Below are positions 8,719 to 16,315 of a stretch of 35,092 nt of DNA, in pieces; the first letter of the stretch is position 1, and each line of letters opens with the position of its first letter. The notes beneath the pieces were generated by a model. It searched no databases and was not told the DNA's origin. It saw only the letters and a program-made list of their open reading frames with translations. The position numbers and the translations under genes were made by a program. The stretch comes from Acinetobacter piscicola (lineage in GTDB: Bacteria; Pseudomonadota; Gammaproteobacteria; Pseudomonadales; Moraxellaceae), in NCBI RefSeq assembly GCF_002233755.1, contig NZ_KZ268705.1, forward strand, positions 181,869 to 216,960, given 5' to 3'.

Positions 8719-8842
8719 ATTATTATCTTCTATTGATTGTTAAATTTGTACAGCGAGATTATATCTTTAGATATGTGTTACTTAAATAGATACTTTAATT
8801 TAAATAATGATTGTTATTAACCATGCATATCAATGATCGCAA

Positions 8843-8859
8843 TTAAACACCGTGTTTAA
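8843..8859. repeat. Short perfect palindrome
   Basis: TTAAACAC and GTGTTTAA flank a single central C. It lies between the SseB-like gene and the end of the HAD pseudogene. It could be a protein-binding site or a weak terminator for the HAD gene; there is no adjacent T run to decide. Confidence 0.35.
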
Positions 8860-8908
8860 CAAAAATGAAATTTCTAATTAAAATTTTAAAATATTATTAT
8901 TCAAAACA

Positions 8909-9565
8909 TTACCTTTCAATTATAGCCAAAATATCCTCAAAATTCTGCACTCGATGATCAGCTTGAGTAGAACGCATTTTTTGATCAGGATCAAAAAGTA
9001 TCGTTTGCATACCAATATTCTTTGCACCTTGAATATCCGCAATTTCATTATCCCCAACCATCACACATTGCTCAGGTCGTACATTCATTTGCTGACATGC
9101 CAATTGAAAAATTTCAGCTTGAGGTTTCCGTAGCCCAACAGCTTCTGAAATAATCACACTCGAAAAATATTGGTTTAATCCTAAAGCTTGGAAATTATGT
9201 TCCTAAAAAGGTGTTTTACCATTCGAAATCAGCCCAAGTGAATAGCCTGCTTTAAATAACTTTTGAATGACAGTATCTACCCCCCTAAAAGCGACACAAA
9301 ATTGATGAAAATCTTGAATATAACTGGTTAATAATTGCTGCTCAGTAAATTCTGAAATTTTAAATTTTTGAATAAGTTGGCGATAAACCACATCTTTCCA
9401 CACTGTACCATTGGCATCGAGTTCAATAAAACTTTCAATAAACGACTGTTTTTCTGAATTCTCAACCAATGGCAGAGCATTCACCTGCCAACTTAGAAAA
9501 CGTTTTAAGGACGCTGTTCGATCCAAAAGTGTTTGATCAAGATCGAATAACACAGCTTGAATCAT
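8909..9565 (-). pseudogene. HAD-family hydrolase interrupted by an in-frame amber codon
   Basis: Two open segments (9203-9565 and downstream of 9203) are in the same frame and separated only by TAG at 9203-9205. Read through, they make one 218-residue HAD-superfamily phosphatase: FDLDQTLLD (motif I, nucleophile Asp8 and Asp10), cap helices, LISNGKTPF (motif II), LRKP (motif III Lys) and VMVGDNEIADIQGA (motif IV). The stop replaces codon 121, right after TPF, where relatives usually read TPFQEHN; a single C-to-T change of CAG would produce it. The downstream ATG near 9157 would give only the motif III-IV half and cannot be active alone. Either a very recent nonsense mutation or a sequencing error. 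The substrate is unknown. Confidence 0.85.
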
Positions 9566-9642
9566 GCCACTATCCTCTCAATTGAAAAATGCGTTCTCAT
9601 CGTTCAATGCATCATGAAACTTTATTAAACACCCAGTCTATT

Positions 9643-10551
9643 TTATTGATTGAATGCTTGTAACGCTTCTAAAGTAATCCCAGCACCACCACAAACAATC
9701 ACCAAGACCTGATCAGAGGGTTTAAATTGGACTTGTTGGTCATAAAGTACGGACAAAGTTGCACCACATGCTGGCTCAACTAAAACACGATGATCATCTA
9801 CAAACTTCAAACATGCATTTACAGTATCTTGATCTGAAACGACGATGCTATTCAGCTGAAATTGTTGACTAATTTCAAACGCATTTTGGCAGACTTTTTT
9901 TGCAGCGAGTGTTGTCGCTATCCCACTCACTTGATCTAGTTCAACATGCTGTTTGGCAATAATCGAGGCATGTAAAGAAGCTGTCCCTTGAGTTTCAACG
10001 GCATAAATTGGAATGTGAGCTAAATCGTACTTCTTTAATCCTGCTGCGATGCCTGAAAGTAAGCTCCCTCCTCCAACAGATAAAACCACAGCATTTGGGA
10101 TAACACCTTCTGCAATAACTTCATCAATCATCGGGATAATGCCTTCCCACAACAATGCATGATCAAAAGGATGAATAAATACATCATGATGTGTTAATAA
10201 TGACTGCGCTAAAGCATTGGCTTCAGTCCAAGAAGCACCATGAACAATAACTTCTGCACCTTGCTGAGCGATCAATTCTCTCGCACGTTGTGCTGTTGTT
10301 TCAGGAACAACGACTGTCACAGGAACATTAAGTTGTCGTCCTGTGTAAGCGACAGCTAAACCAGCATTTCCACCAGATGAACTGATAAAACGTTGTGCAC
10401 CTTGCTCAAAATGTTTTTGACAAGCATGACTAATGCTTCTTTGTTTAAATGATGCAGAGGGTTGTAAGGCTTCCATTTTCAACCACACCTGACACTGGTT
10501 CAGTTGACTTAAAACTAAAGATTGAATTAACGGCGTTTTTATACTGAGCAT
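9643..10551 (-). CDS. PLP-dependent serine/threonine dehydratase-like enzyme
   Basis: Fold-type II PLP enzyme of the serine/threonine dehydratase (SDS-like) group, converting L-serine or L-threonine to pyruvate or 2-oxobutyrate plus ammonia. Motifs: IKTPLIQS at the start, LKMEALQPSASFKQRS with the PLP Lys36, substrate loop SSGGNAG, the phosphate-binding VGGGSLLSG, and CGGAGIT at the C-terminus. At about 302 residues it lacks the ACT regulatory domain of biosynthetic IlvA, so a catabolic role is likely. I start it at ATG 10551, which matches the family N-terminus; an upstream start at 10626 would overlap the GNAT gene and add an unlike 25-residue tail. It is last in an operon with the GNAT and methyltransferase genes. 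Confidence 0.85.
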   Translation of the reverse strand: MLSIKTPLIQSLVLSQLNQCQVWLKMEALQPSASFKQRSISHACQKHFEQGAQRFISSSGGNAGLAVAYTGRQLNVPVTVVVPETTAQRARELIAQQGAEVIVHGASWTEANALAQSLLTHHDVFIHPFDHALLWEGIIPMIDEVIAEGVIPNAVVLSVGGGSLLSGIAAGLKKYDLAHIPIYAVETQGTASLHASIIAKQHVELDQVSGIATTLAAKKVCQNAFEISQQFQLNSIVVSDQDTVNACLKFVDDHRVLVEPACGATLSVLYDQQVQFKPSDQVLVIVCGGAGITLEALQAFNQ

Positions 10552-10586
10552 TGGCAAATCTATTCTCTTGATGTATTTCAATAATT

Positions 10587-11009
10587 TTATAAACTCAACC
10601 ACATATCTATATGTGGAATGCCACAATCTAGATATTCCTCTCCTTTAACCTCAAATCCTAAATTTTCATAAAAACCAATCACATAAGATTGTGCAGAAAG
10701 TTTTAAATATTCACGTTTTTGTTCAGAAGCAACTTGAATAATGTGTTGCATCAATAATTGACCGATACTTTTACCACGATATTGTTTAAGTACAGCGACC
10801 CGACCAATACTATGGTTTTCCAATAATCGGGCTGTCGCAATCGCTTGATTCTGATCATAAACCACGAAATGCAGAGAAATCGCATCCTGATCATCCCATT
10901 CATCATTTTCAGAGATATTTTGTTCTTGAACAAAAACACTACGGCGAATGAGTTGAGCATCATGTTGTAATTCGTGCCAATTCCCTGATTGAATTTGAAA
11001 ATCTAACAT
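10587..11009 (-). CDS. GNAT family N-acetyltransferase
   Basis: Single-domain acetyl-CoA-dependent acyltransferase of about 140 residues. The N-terminal IRRSVFVQEQNISENDEWDDQD is split here as RRSVFVQEQ and DEWDDQD, the signature of the ElaA/YjcF-like subgroup; the acetyl-CoA loop is VLKQYRGKSIGQLL and the C-terminal motif is VIGFYENLGFEVKGEEY. The substrate is unknown. Starts at 11027, 11021 and 11009 are all in frame; I prefer 11009 because it has a GGAAA ribosome site at proper spacing and fits the family N-terminus. The 11027 ATG would overlap the stop of the upstream methyltransferase gene, so translational coupling is possible either way. Confidence 0.82.
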   Translation of the reverse strand: MLDFQIQSGNWHELQHDAQLIRRSVFVQEQNISENDEWDDQDAISLHFVVYDQNQAIATARLLENHSIGRVAVLKQYRGKSIGQLLMQHIIQVASEQKREYLKLSAQSYVIGFYENLGFEVKGEEYLDCGIPHIDMWLSL

Positions 11010-11020
11010 TTGCTTTTCCA

Positions 11021-12250
11021 TTAACATTTAGAACCAATATCTTGTTGATCCCATTGATTATTTAATAATAATTCTAAAGATTGCTTTTGAATACCATACA
11101 TTTCTTTTAAAGCTTTAATTTGATCCAAAACAACTTGATCAGGCTGATCAAAATCTTTGCGTTTTGTTGCCAAAATCATTTTATTTTTGCTGGTATGTTC
11201 TAAAGCTACAAACTCGAATACCTTGGTTTCATAACCATAGGCTTTGAGCAATAAAGCACGAAGTGTGTCTGTCAGCATTTCTGCTTGTTGCCCTGCATGA
11301 ATACCGAATTGCAACATTGGTTGTAATACTTGAGGGCTTTGCATTTGTGGACGTAATTCTTTATGACAACACGGCGCGCACATGATCATTTGCGCATTTA
11401 GACGAATCCCCGTATGAATCGCAAAATCAGTCGCAACATCACAAGCATGCAATGCAATCATGACATCTAAATGATCAGGATGGTAAGTTCTGACGTCACC
11501 TTGAAAAAAATCCAATTGACTAAACTCAGAACGTGCAGCAACATCTTGGCAAAACTTCACCATATTTTCATTGAGCTCTACCCCAGTAACATCAGGCGTT
11601 TGCAAATGCTTTGCTACATAATCATACAATGCAAAAGTGAGATAGCCTTTGCCCGAGCCAAAATCAACCACTTTTAAAGCATGATTTTTGTCTTGTTGTT
11701 GAATATGCGTTAAAGCACCTGAAAATATTTCAATAAATTTATTAATCTGCTTCCACTTGCGTGCCATGCTTGGAATTATTTTTGCATTTGCATCGGTAAT
11801 GCCAAGCGCTTGTAAAAAATAACTTTCTTGATCTACAAAACGATGCTTAGTTCGATCATGTCCGTTTTGCTCATTTTTCTGAGTTTTGACATTCATCTTA
11901 TTTTTACTCATCGTCAATATGGCTTTCTTTTTATTTTTCTTGAGCTGAGTTTCAGCTTCATCTGTAAATAAATTAGCTTGTTTACAGTGTTCAGCTTGTT
12001 CCTGAATTGTTGATAATGCTTCATTTAAGGGATAATTTTTCGTTACATCCTTGGTTTTATAATGATATAAACAGCTCAAAACAGTTTCGTTTTGTAGTTG
12101 AATGACTCTAAAGGTCATCTTCTCTAAATCTGCTAATTCACCTTTATATTGACTTAAAATCAGACGATCTAAGTTTTGATTATCAATAGCTTGCTGTACA
12201 CTATCGAAAAATTGTTGTTCCTGCTCAGTTAAGGAAACTACTGCTAACAT
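11021..12250 (-). CDS. SAM-dependent methyltransferase (Methyltransf_32 type)
   Basis: The C-terminal half carries a Rossmann methyltransferase with SAM motif I VVDFGSGKGYLTF (194-206), GVELNENM (acidic ribose-binding loop), QGDVRTY, LHACDVATD and the CAPCCHKELRP motif. The last two are typical of the Methyltransf_32 group, whose eukaryotic members include tRNA- and GSTCD-type proteins; the bacterial substrate is not known and RNA is only a guess. The N-terminal 100 residues form a separate all-helical/beta region with no family I can name, joined by a very Lys-rich linker (103-125) that would suit nucleic acid contact. I chose ATG 12250 over TTG 12256. First gene of a three-gene operon. Confidence 0.8.
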   Translation of the reverse strand: MLAVVSLTEQEQQFFDSVQQAIDNQNLDRLILSQYKGELADLEKMTFRVIQLQNETVLSCLYHYKTKDVTKNYPLNEALSTIQEQAEHCKQANLFTDEAETQLKKNKKKAILTMSKNKMNVKTQKNEQNGHDRTKHRFVDQESYFLQALGITDANAKIIPSMARKWKQINKFIEIFSGALTHIQQQDKNHALKVVDFGSGKGYLTFALYDYVAKHLQTPDVTGVELNENMVKFCQDVAARSEFSQLDFFQGDVRTYHPDHLDVMIALHACDVATDFAIHTGIRLNAQMIMCAPCCHKELRPQMQSPQVLQPMLQFGIHAGQQAEMLTDTLRALLLKAYGYETKVFEFVALEHTSKNKMILATKRKDFDQPDQVVLDQIKALKEMYGIQKQSLELLLNNQWDQQDIGSKC

Positions 12251-12350
12251 AATCAAAACTCATATTCATTAAGTTGCCTAGTTTAAAACGTCTTACTTTA
12301 AAGGTAAAACTGCATTACTATACAAATGTATTTTTAAGAAGTTGAAGCCA

Positions 12351-12995
12351 ATGTCAACCAATCAATTGATTCATGTTTACCCGCCACTGGAAGAACGAAT
12401 TAATGCATTAAGTCATGCATTTGGTGCTATTTTGGCTGCAATTGCAACTATTTTCATGCTGATCAAAGGCAGTTATCTCAATGACTGGCAATTTTTTGGA
12501 CTCGCCATTTACGGCCTAAGCATGATTTTATTATTTGCAAGTTCAGCGGTTTATCACTTTTCAGTCGATGAAAAAAAACGTCAATGGTATAAAAAACTCG
12601 ATCATACTGCTATTTACTATCTAATCGCTGGCACATATACCCCTTTTTTAGCGATTGCGATTCCAACGACAAAAGCACACTACTTGCTTATTGCCCTTTG
12701 GATCATTGCAGCAATTGGAACGCTATTCAAGTTAATATTCATTCATCGTTTTGAAAAAATATCGCTCATTGCATATTTGGTTATGGGATGGCTTGCTGTC
12801 CTTGTGATGGATGATATGCAACGCTTTTTACAGCCAGACGCTTTAAAATTATTGATCATTGGTGGTTTGGCTTATACGATTGGCGCATTGTTTTATGCAT
12901 TAAAAAGAGTAAGATACACGCATGCAATTTGGCATATTTTTGTTTTGATAGGGGCAGGATCACATTTCCTTGCAATTTATCTTTACGTCATTTAA
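12351..12995 (+). CDS. Hemolysin III family (PAQR-like) membrane protein
   Basis: The 214-residue integral membrane protein has seven hydrophobic helices and the conserved metal-site pattern of the hemolysin III/PAQR family: ERINALSHAFGA at the N-terminus, SSAVYHFS with His69, KLDHTAIYYLIAGTYTPF with Asp84/His85, and THAIWHIFVLIGAGSHF with His191, His195 and His205. The hemolysin name comes from heterologous expression; relatives are proposed membrane homeostasis proteins or hydrolases. Start at ATG 12351 with an AAGAAG ribosome site; a TTG at 12342 is in frame. Divergent from the methyltransferase operon. The family is certain, the function is not. Confidence 0.88.
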   Translation: MSTNQLIHVYPPLEERINALSHAFGAILAAIATIFMLIKGSYLNDWQFFGLAIYGLSMILLFASSAVYHFSVDEKKRQWYKKLDHTAIYYLIAGTYTPFLAIAIPTTKAHYLLIALWIIAAIGTLFKLIFIHRFEKISLIAYLVMGWLAVLVMDDMQRFLQPDALKLLIIGGLAYTIGALFYALKRVRYTHAIWHIFVLIGAGSHFLAIYLYVI

Positions 12996-13132
12996 TCCAT
13001 TGATACTCGAATTTCGGTGACCCTGAATGAGTGAATTTGGATTGATCTCGTTGTTTTTTTAAGAAATTACGCCTTTTTTAAAAAGATTACGCTTTAGAGA
13101 TTCGTTTTACTTTTAAAAGTGTAAGGTTCATT

Positions 13133-14446
13133 ATGGCGTCATCATCTACTACAGCTACATCCGAAGTTCAGACAAACTCTAAGACTCGTGTACTTTTTGC
13201 GAGCCTTGTCGGAACAACAATCGAATTTTTTGATTTTTATATCTACGCGACAGCTGCTGTTCTTATTTTTCCACATTTGTTCTTTCCTGCAAGTACAGAT
13301 CCAACTACAGCAATTATCCAGTCTTTAGCAACATTTGCGATTGCCTTTATTGCACGTCCAATTGGTGCAGCAATCTTTGGTCACTTAGGTGATCGTATCG
13401 GACGGAAAGCAACCCTCGTTGCTGCATTGTTAACCATGGGTGTTTCAACAGTCTGTATTGGTTTTCTTCCAACATATGCACAAATTGGTATCGTAGCACC
13501 ATTGCTTCTAGCACTTTGTCGTTTAGGGCAAGGTTTAGGACTTGGCGGTGAATGGTCTGGTGCAGTATTACTTGCTACAGAAAACGCACCTGAAGGTAAG
13601 CGTGCTTGGTATGGTATGTTCCCTCAACTGGGTGCGCCGATTGGCTTTATTTTAGCAACAGGTTCATTTTTAACACTTGGCGCATTTATGTCTGAACAAG
13701 ACTTTATGCAATGGGGTTGGCGTATTCCATTCCTAGCAAGTGCGGCATTAGTGATTGTGGGTCTATGGATTCGTTTAAAACTCCATGAAACACCAGCATT
13801 CCAAAAAGTTTTAGATAAACAAAAAGAAGTGAATTTTCCTTTTAAAGAAGTGGTAACTAAACACTATAAAATGTTGTTTTTAGGCACAATTGCAGCGGTA
13901 TGTACATTCGTAGTGTTCTATCTGACCACCGTATTTGCACTCAATTGGGGTACGACTAAACTCGGTTATAGTCGTGCAGAATTCCTTGAAATGCAGCTTG
14001 TCGCTACACTTTGTTTTGCTGCTTTTATTCCGCTTTCTGCTGTATTAGCAGAGAAATTTGGACGCAGAACAACATCAATTGGTGTATGTATTGCATCTGC
14101 ACTTTTCGGTCTAGTCTTTGCAAGTATGCTTGAATCAGGTAGCACAATCATTGTCTTCTTATTTTTGTGTTTAGGTTTGGGCCTAATGGGAATGACTTAT
14201 GGGCCAATTGGCACGGTATTGTCTGAAATATTCCCAACATCTGTGCGTTATACAGGCTCAGCATTGACCTTTAACTTGGCTGGTATTTTAGGCGCATCAT
14301 TTGCACCATTGATTGCAACTAAACTTGCAACAGCTTATGGCCTACAAGCTGTCGGTTATTATCTAACAGCGGCATCTATTCTTTCACTGCTTGCTTTTTT
14401 AGCCATTCGTGAAACAAAAAATGATGATGTAAATAACCAAGTTTAA
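13133..14446 (+). CDS. MHS-family major facilitator transporter (metabolite:H+ symporter)
   Basis: Proton-coupled importer in the inner membrane with 12 predicted helices in 437 residues. The EFFDFYIY stretch (31-38) in helix 1, GHLGDRIGRK (83-92, MFS motif A) and GLGLGGEWSGAVLL in helix 4-5 are diagnostic of the metabolite:H+ symporter family (ShiA, ProP, KgtP and YhjE-like). Substrates of this family are organic acids, betaines or shikimate; the sequence does not say which. The ATG has a TAAGG ribosome site. Upstream, ATTACGC occurs twice exactly 20 bases apart (13066-13072 and 13086-13092), a possible activator site. Closed by a strong terminator at 14477. Confidence 0.9.
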   Translation: MASSSTTATSEVQTNSKTRVLFASLVGTTIEFFDFYIYATAAVLIFPHLFFPASTDPTTAIIQSLATFAIAFIARPIGAAIFGHLGDRIGRKATLVAALLTMGVSTVCIGFLPTYAQIGIVAPLLLALCRLGQGLGLGGEWSGAVLLATENAPEGKRAWYGMFPQLGAPIGFILATGSFLTLGAFMSEQDFMQWGWRIPFLASAALVIVGLWIRLKLHETPAFQKVLDKQKEVNFPFKEVVTKHYKMLFLGTIAAVCTFVVFYLTTVFALNWGTTKLGYSRAEFLEMQLVATLCFAAFIPLSAVLAEKFGRRTTSIGVCIASALFGLVFASMLESGSTIIVFLFLCLGLGLMGMTYGPIGTVLSEIFPTSVRYTGSALTFNLAGILGASFAPLIATKLATAYGLQAVGYYLTAASILSLLAFLAIRETKNDDVNNQV

Positions 14447-14476
14447 TCCTCTACCTCACCCTAAAGTAGATGATCG

Positions 14477-14502
14477 AAAGCCTGCAAGATTGCAGGCTTT
14501 TT
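14477..14502 (+). terminator. Intrinsic terminator after the MHS transporter
   Basis: Perfect 10-base stem AAAGCCTGCA/TGCAGGCTTT with tetraloop AGAT, continuing into TT. It sits between the convergent transporter and rluA genes, and is best oriented for the plus strand. Confidence 0.88.
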
Positions 14503-14533
14503 ATATGCTTCAATCTATTTCAAAACTAAAAAT

Positions 14534-15199
14534 TTAAAATGTAGGCTCACTGACAATTTCAATCAGTTGATTGCTAAAAGGCTGTGTAAAAGATAAATAA
14601 CTCGCATGCAATGCCATCCGCGTTAAATCAGTTTTAAACGGTTCAGGGTGGTAAAGCTTATCTCGGAGAATGGGATGCCCAATATATTGCATGTGTACAC
14701 GTAGTTGATGTGACCGCCCTGTTATTGGCGTGAGTAAAACTCGGCTCATATCCTTTGTTGCATCATAACTTAAGCATTCAAATAAAGTCTGAGCTGGCTT
14801 ACCCAAATCAAAATGTACAATCTGTCGTGGGCGATTTTCCCAATCAGTAATTAATGGAACATCGACCTGACCATTGACTGCAATCTGACCTTGTACCAAA
14901 GCAATATAATTTTTCTTAATCGTACGTGCCTGAAACATTTTACTCGCAGCGACTTCAGCTTCACGATGTTTTGCGAATAATAAAATACCTGACGTCGCCA
15001 TATCCAAACGATGGGTAATCTTGGCATTTGGATAAAGTGCCAATACACGAAAATAAGCACTGTCATGGTGTTCAGCTAAACGCCCCGGAACTGAAAGCAA
15101 ACCCGCAGGTTTATTGATAGCAATAAAATCATCATCTTCAAAAATAATATCTAAGGGTTCTAAAGGTGGCTGATATACAAAACCATCATCTATCGGCAT
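14534..15199 (-). CDS. rluA: RluA-family pseudouridine synthase
   Basis: Isomerises uridine to pseudouridine; the closest type, RluA, modifies 23S rRNA U746 and tRNA U32. Motifs: INKPAGLLSVPGR (28-40), HRLDMATSG with catalytic Asp66, and GRSHQLRVHMQYIGHPI. There is no S4 domain, and the 221-residue length fits RluA rather than RluC or RluD. After GHPIL the usual Gly-Asp reads Arg-Asp. I start at ATG 15199, which aligns with RluA N-termini, although no ribosome site is evident there; a TTG at 15238 would add 13 residues. Convergent with the MHS transporter. Confidence 0.88.
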   Translation of the reverse strand: MPIDDGFVYQPPLEPLDIIFEDDDFIAINKPAGLLSVPGRLAEHHDSAYFRVLALYPNAKITHRLDMATSGILLFAKHREAEVAASKMFQARTIKKNYIALVQGQIAVNGQVDVPLITDWENRPRQIVHFDLGKPAQTLFECLSYDATKDMSRVLLTPITGRSHQLRVHMQYIGHPILRDKLYHPEPFKTDLTRMALHASYLSFTQPFSNQLIEIVSEPTF

Positions 15200-15342
15200 A
15201 TGAGTCGTGCTATGAGAAGAATTGCCGAAAAATAACAACTGACTGAAATGCTGTCAAGCTGATAGATAATATTAATTTTAAAATCAGTTACTTAATAAGA
15301 CACACCTCTACTAAAAGTAGTGATCTAATCTTTTATTCAGGT

Positions 15343-16125
15343 TCAGAGACCACAAATATTCACAATATTTTCTATGCTTTTAATATGCTGCCCCTTCTTA
15401 ATTTGATATGCATCCAAGTGTTCAGGTTTAAATTTCCCTGTTTCTACCAAGTACCAGTCTAAACTTGCATTCTTTGCACCTTGAATATCACTTGTTACAT
15501 CATCACCGACGACAATCACTTCATTCCTATTCAAACCCATTGAAGCAACAGCACTCTCAAACATTTCAGGCGCTGGCTTTCCAGTTACTATAGCTTTCTG
15601 CCCACTCGCATATTCTAAAGCGATCGTAAATGCACCACTGTCTAGCCAAGTTTGTCTATCTCTAAAGAAATATGGATTACGATGAAAAGTAATTAACTGA
15701 GCACCACCCTTTATATAATTAAAAACTCGATTCAATACCTCATAATCAAATTCTTCATCTAAATCACCTAAGACAACAAAAGCTGGATTAACTCGCGTCT
15801 GTTTTACCTCTAAAAACTGAGACTGTAGATTATAAGGAATCGCTAAAAAGCCAGCATGATCATGGTAAGTTTGTTGAATAAAACGCAAACATGCTGTTAC
15901 CGAGGTAATAATCTCATGGCTTTTTATATCAAAACCTAATTCATTGAGTTTAGAGCTAAGTTGCTCGGAAGTTCTTCCCGTCGTATTGGTCACAAAACGC
16001 AATACAACACCTGCATTACGTAAAATAGAAATTGTGTTAACTGCTCCTGAAATTGCTTGATCATTGAGAATCAATGTTCCATCAATATCAAAAATGATGC
16101 CTTTTATCTTACTATTTCCATTCAT
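15343..16125 (-). CDS. HAD-IIA family phosphatase (NagD/LHPP-like)
   Basis: The 260-residue HAD phosphatase belongs to subclass IIA: IIFDIDGTL (nucleophile Asp13, acid/base Asp15), VTNTTGRT (motif II and the NagD signature), a C2 cap between motifs II and III with VVLGDLDEEFDYE, VTGKPAPEMF (motif III Lys), and VVGDDVTSDIQGA (motif IV). The overall pattern recalls LHPP-type phosphohistidine/pyrophosphate phosphatases, but substrate assignment from sequence is unsafe. The ATG has an AGGAG ribosome site. It stands alone, about 130 bases from the atu operon terminator, and I see no reason to tie it to that pathway. Confidence 0.83.
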   Translation of the reverse strand: MNGNSKIKGIIFDIDGTLILNDQAISGAVNTISILRNAGVVLRFVTNTTGRTSEQLSSKLNELGFDIKSHEIITSVTACLRFIQQTYHDHAGFLAIPYNLQSQFLEVKQTRVNPAFVVLGDLDEEFDYEVLNRVFNYIKGGAQLITFHRNPYFFRDRQTWLDSGAFTIALEYASGQKAIVTGKPAPEMFESAVASMGLNRNEVIVVGDDVTSDIQGAKNASLDWYLVETGKFKPEHLDAYQIKKGQHIKSIENIVNICGL

Positions 16126-16249
16126 AGAGCAAAGCTCCTATTGATAAATATAAATGCCATGTAAATACTTCTTTAAATTCATTTCATGCACTATAAGTTG
16201 ATAATTATCAATACAAATATTTATTGTTATTTAAAAATACTAAGAAATT

Positions 16250-16283
16250 AAAAACTCCAATCCCCTAAAGCATTGAAGTTTTT
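16250..16283 (-). terminator. Probable terminator of the atu operon
   Basis: Stem AAAAACT-c-CAAT / ATTG-a-AGTTTTT with one internal mismatch and a 10-base loop, about 33 bases past the atuF stop. On the minus strand it ends in a T-rich run. A second short hairpin (TTTGATT/AATCAAA) lies between it and the stop. Confidence 0.65.
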
Positions 16284-16315
16284 ATACTTGATTAATTTGA
16301 TTTTTAATCAAATAG

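Noticed and set aside
8909..9565. A frameshift, or two separate HAD genes
   Set aside because: Both segments are in one frame and join through a single TAG with matching HAD motifs on each side, so a nonsense change is the simpler reading.
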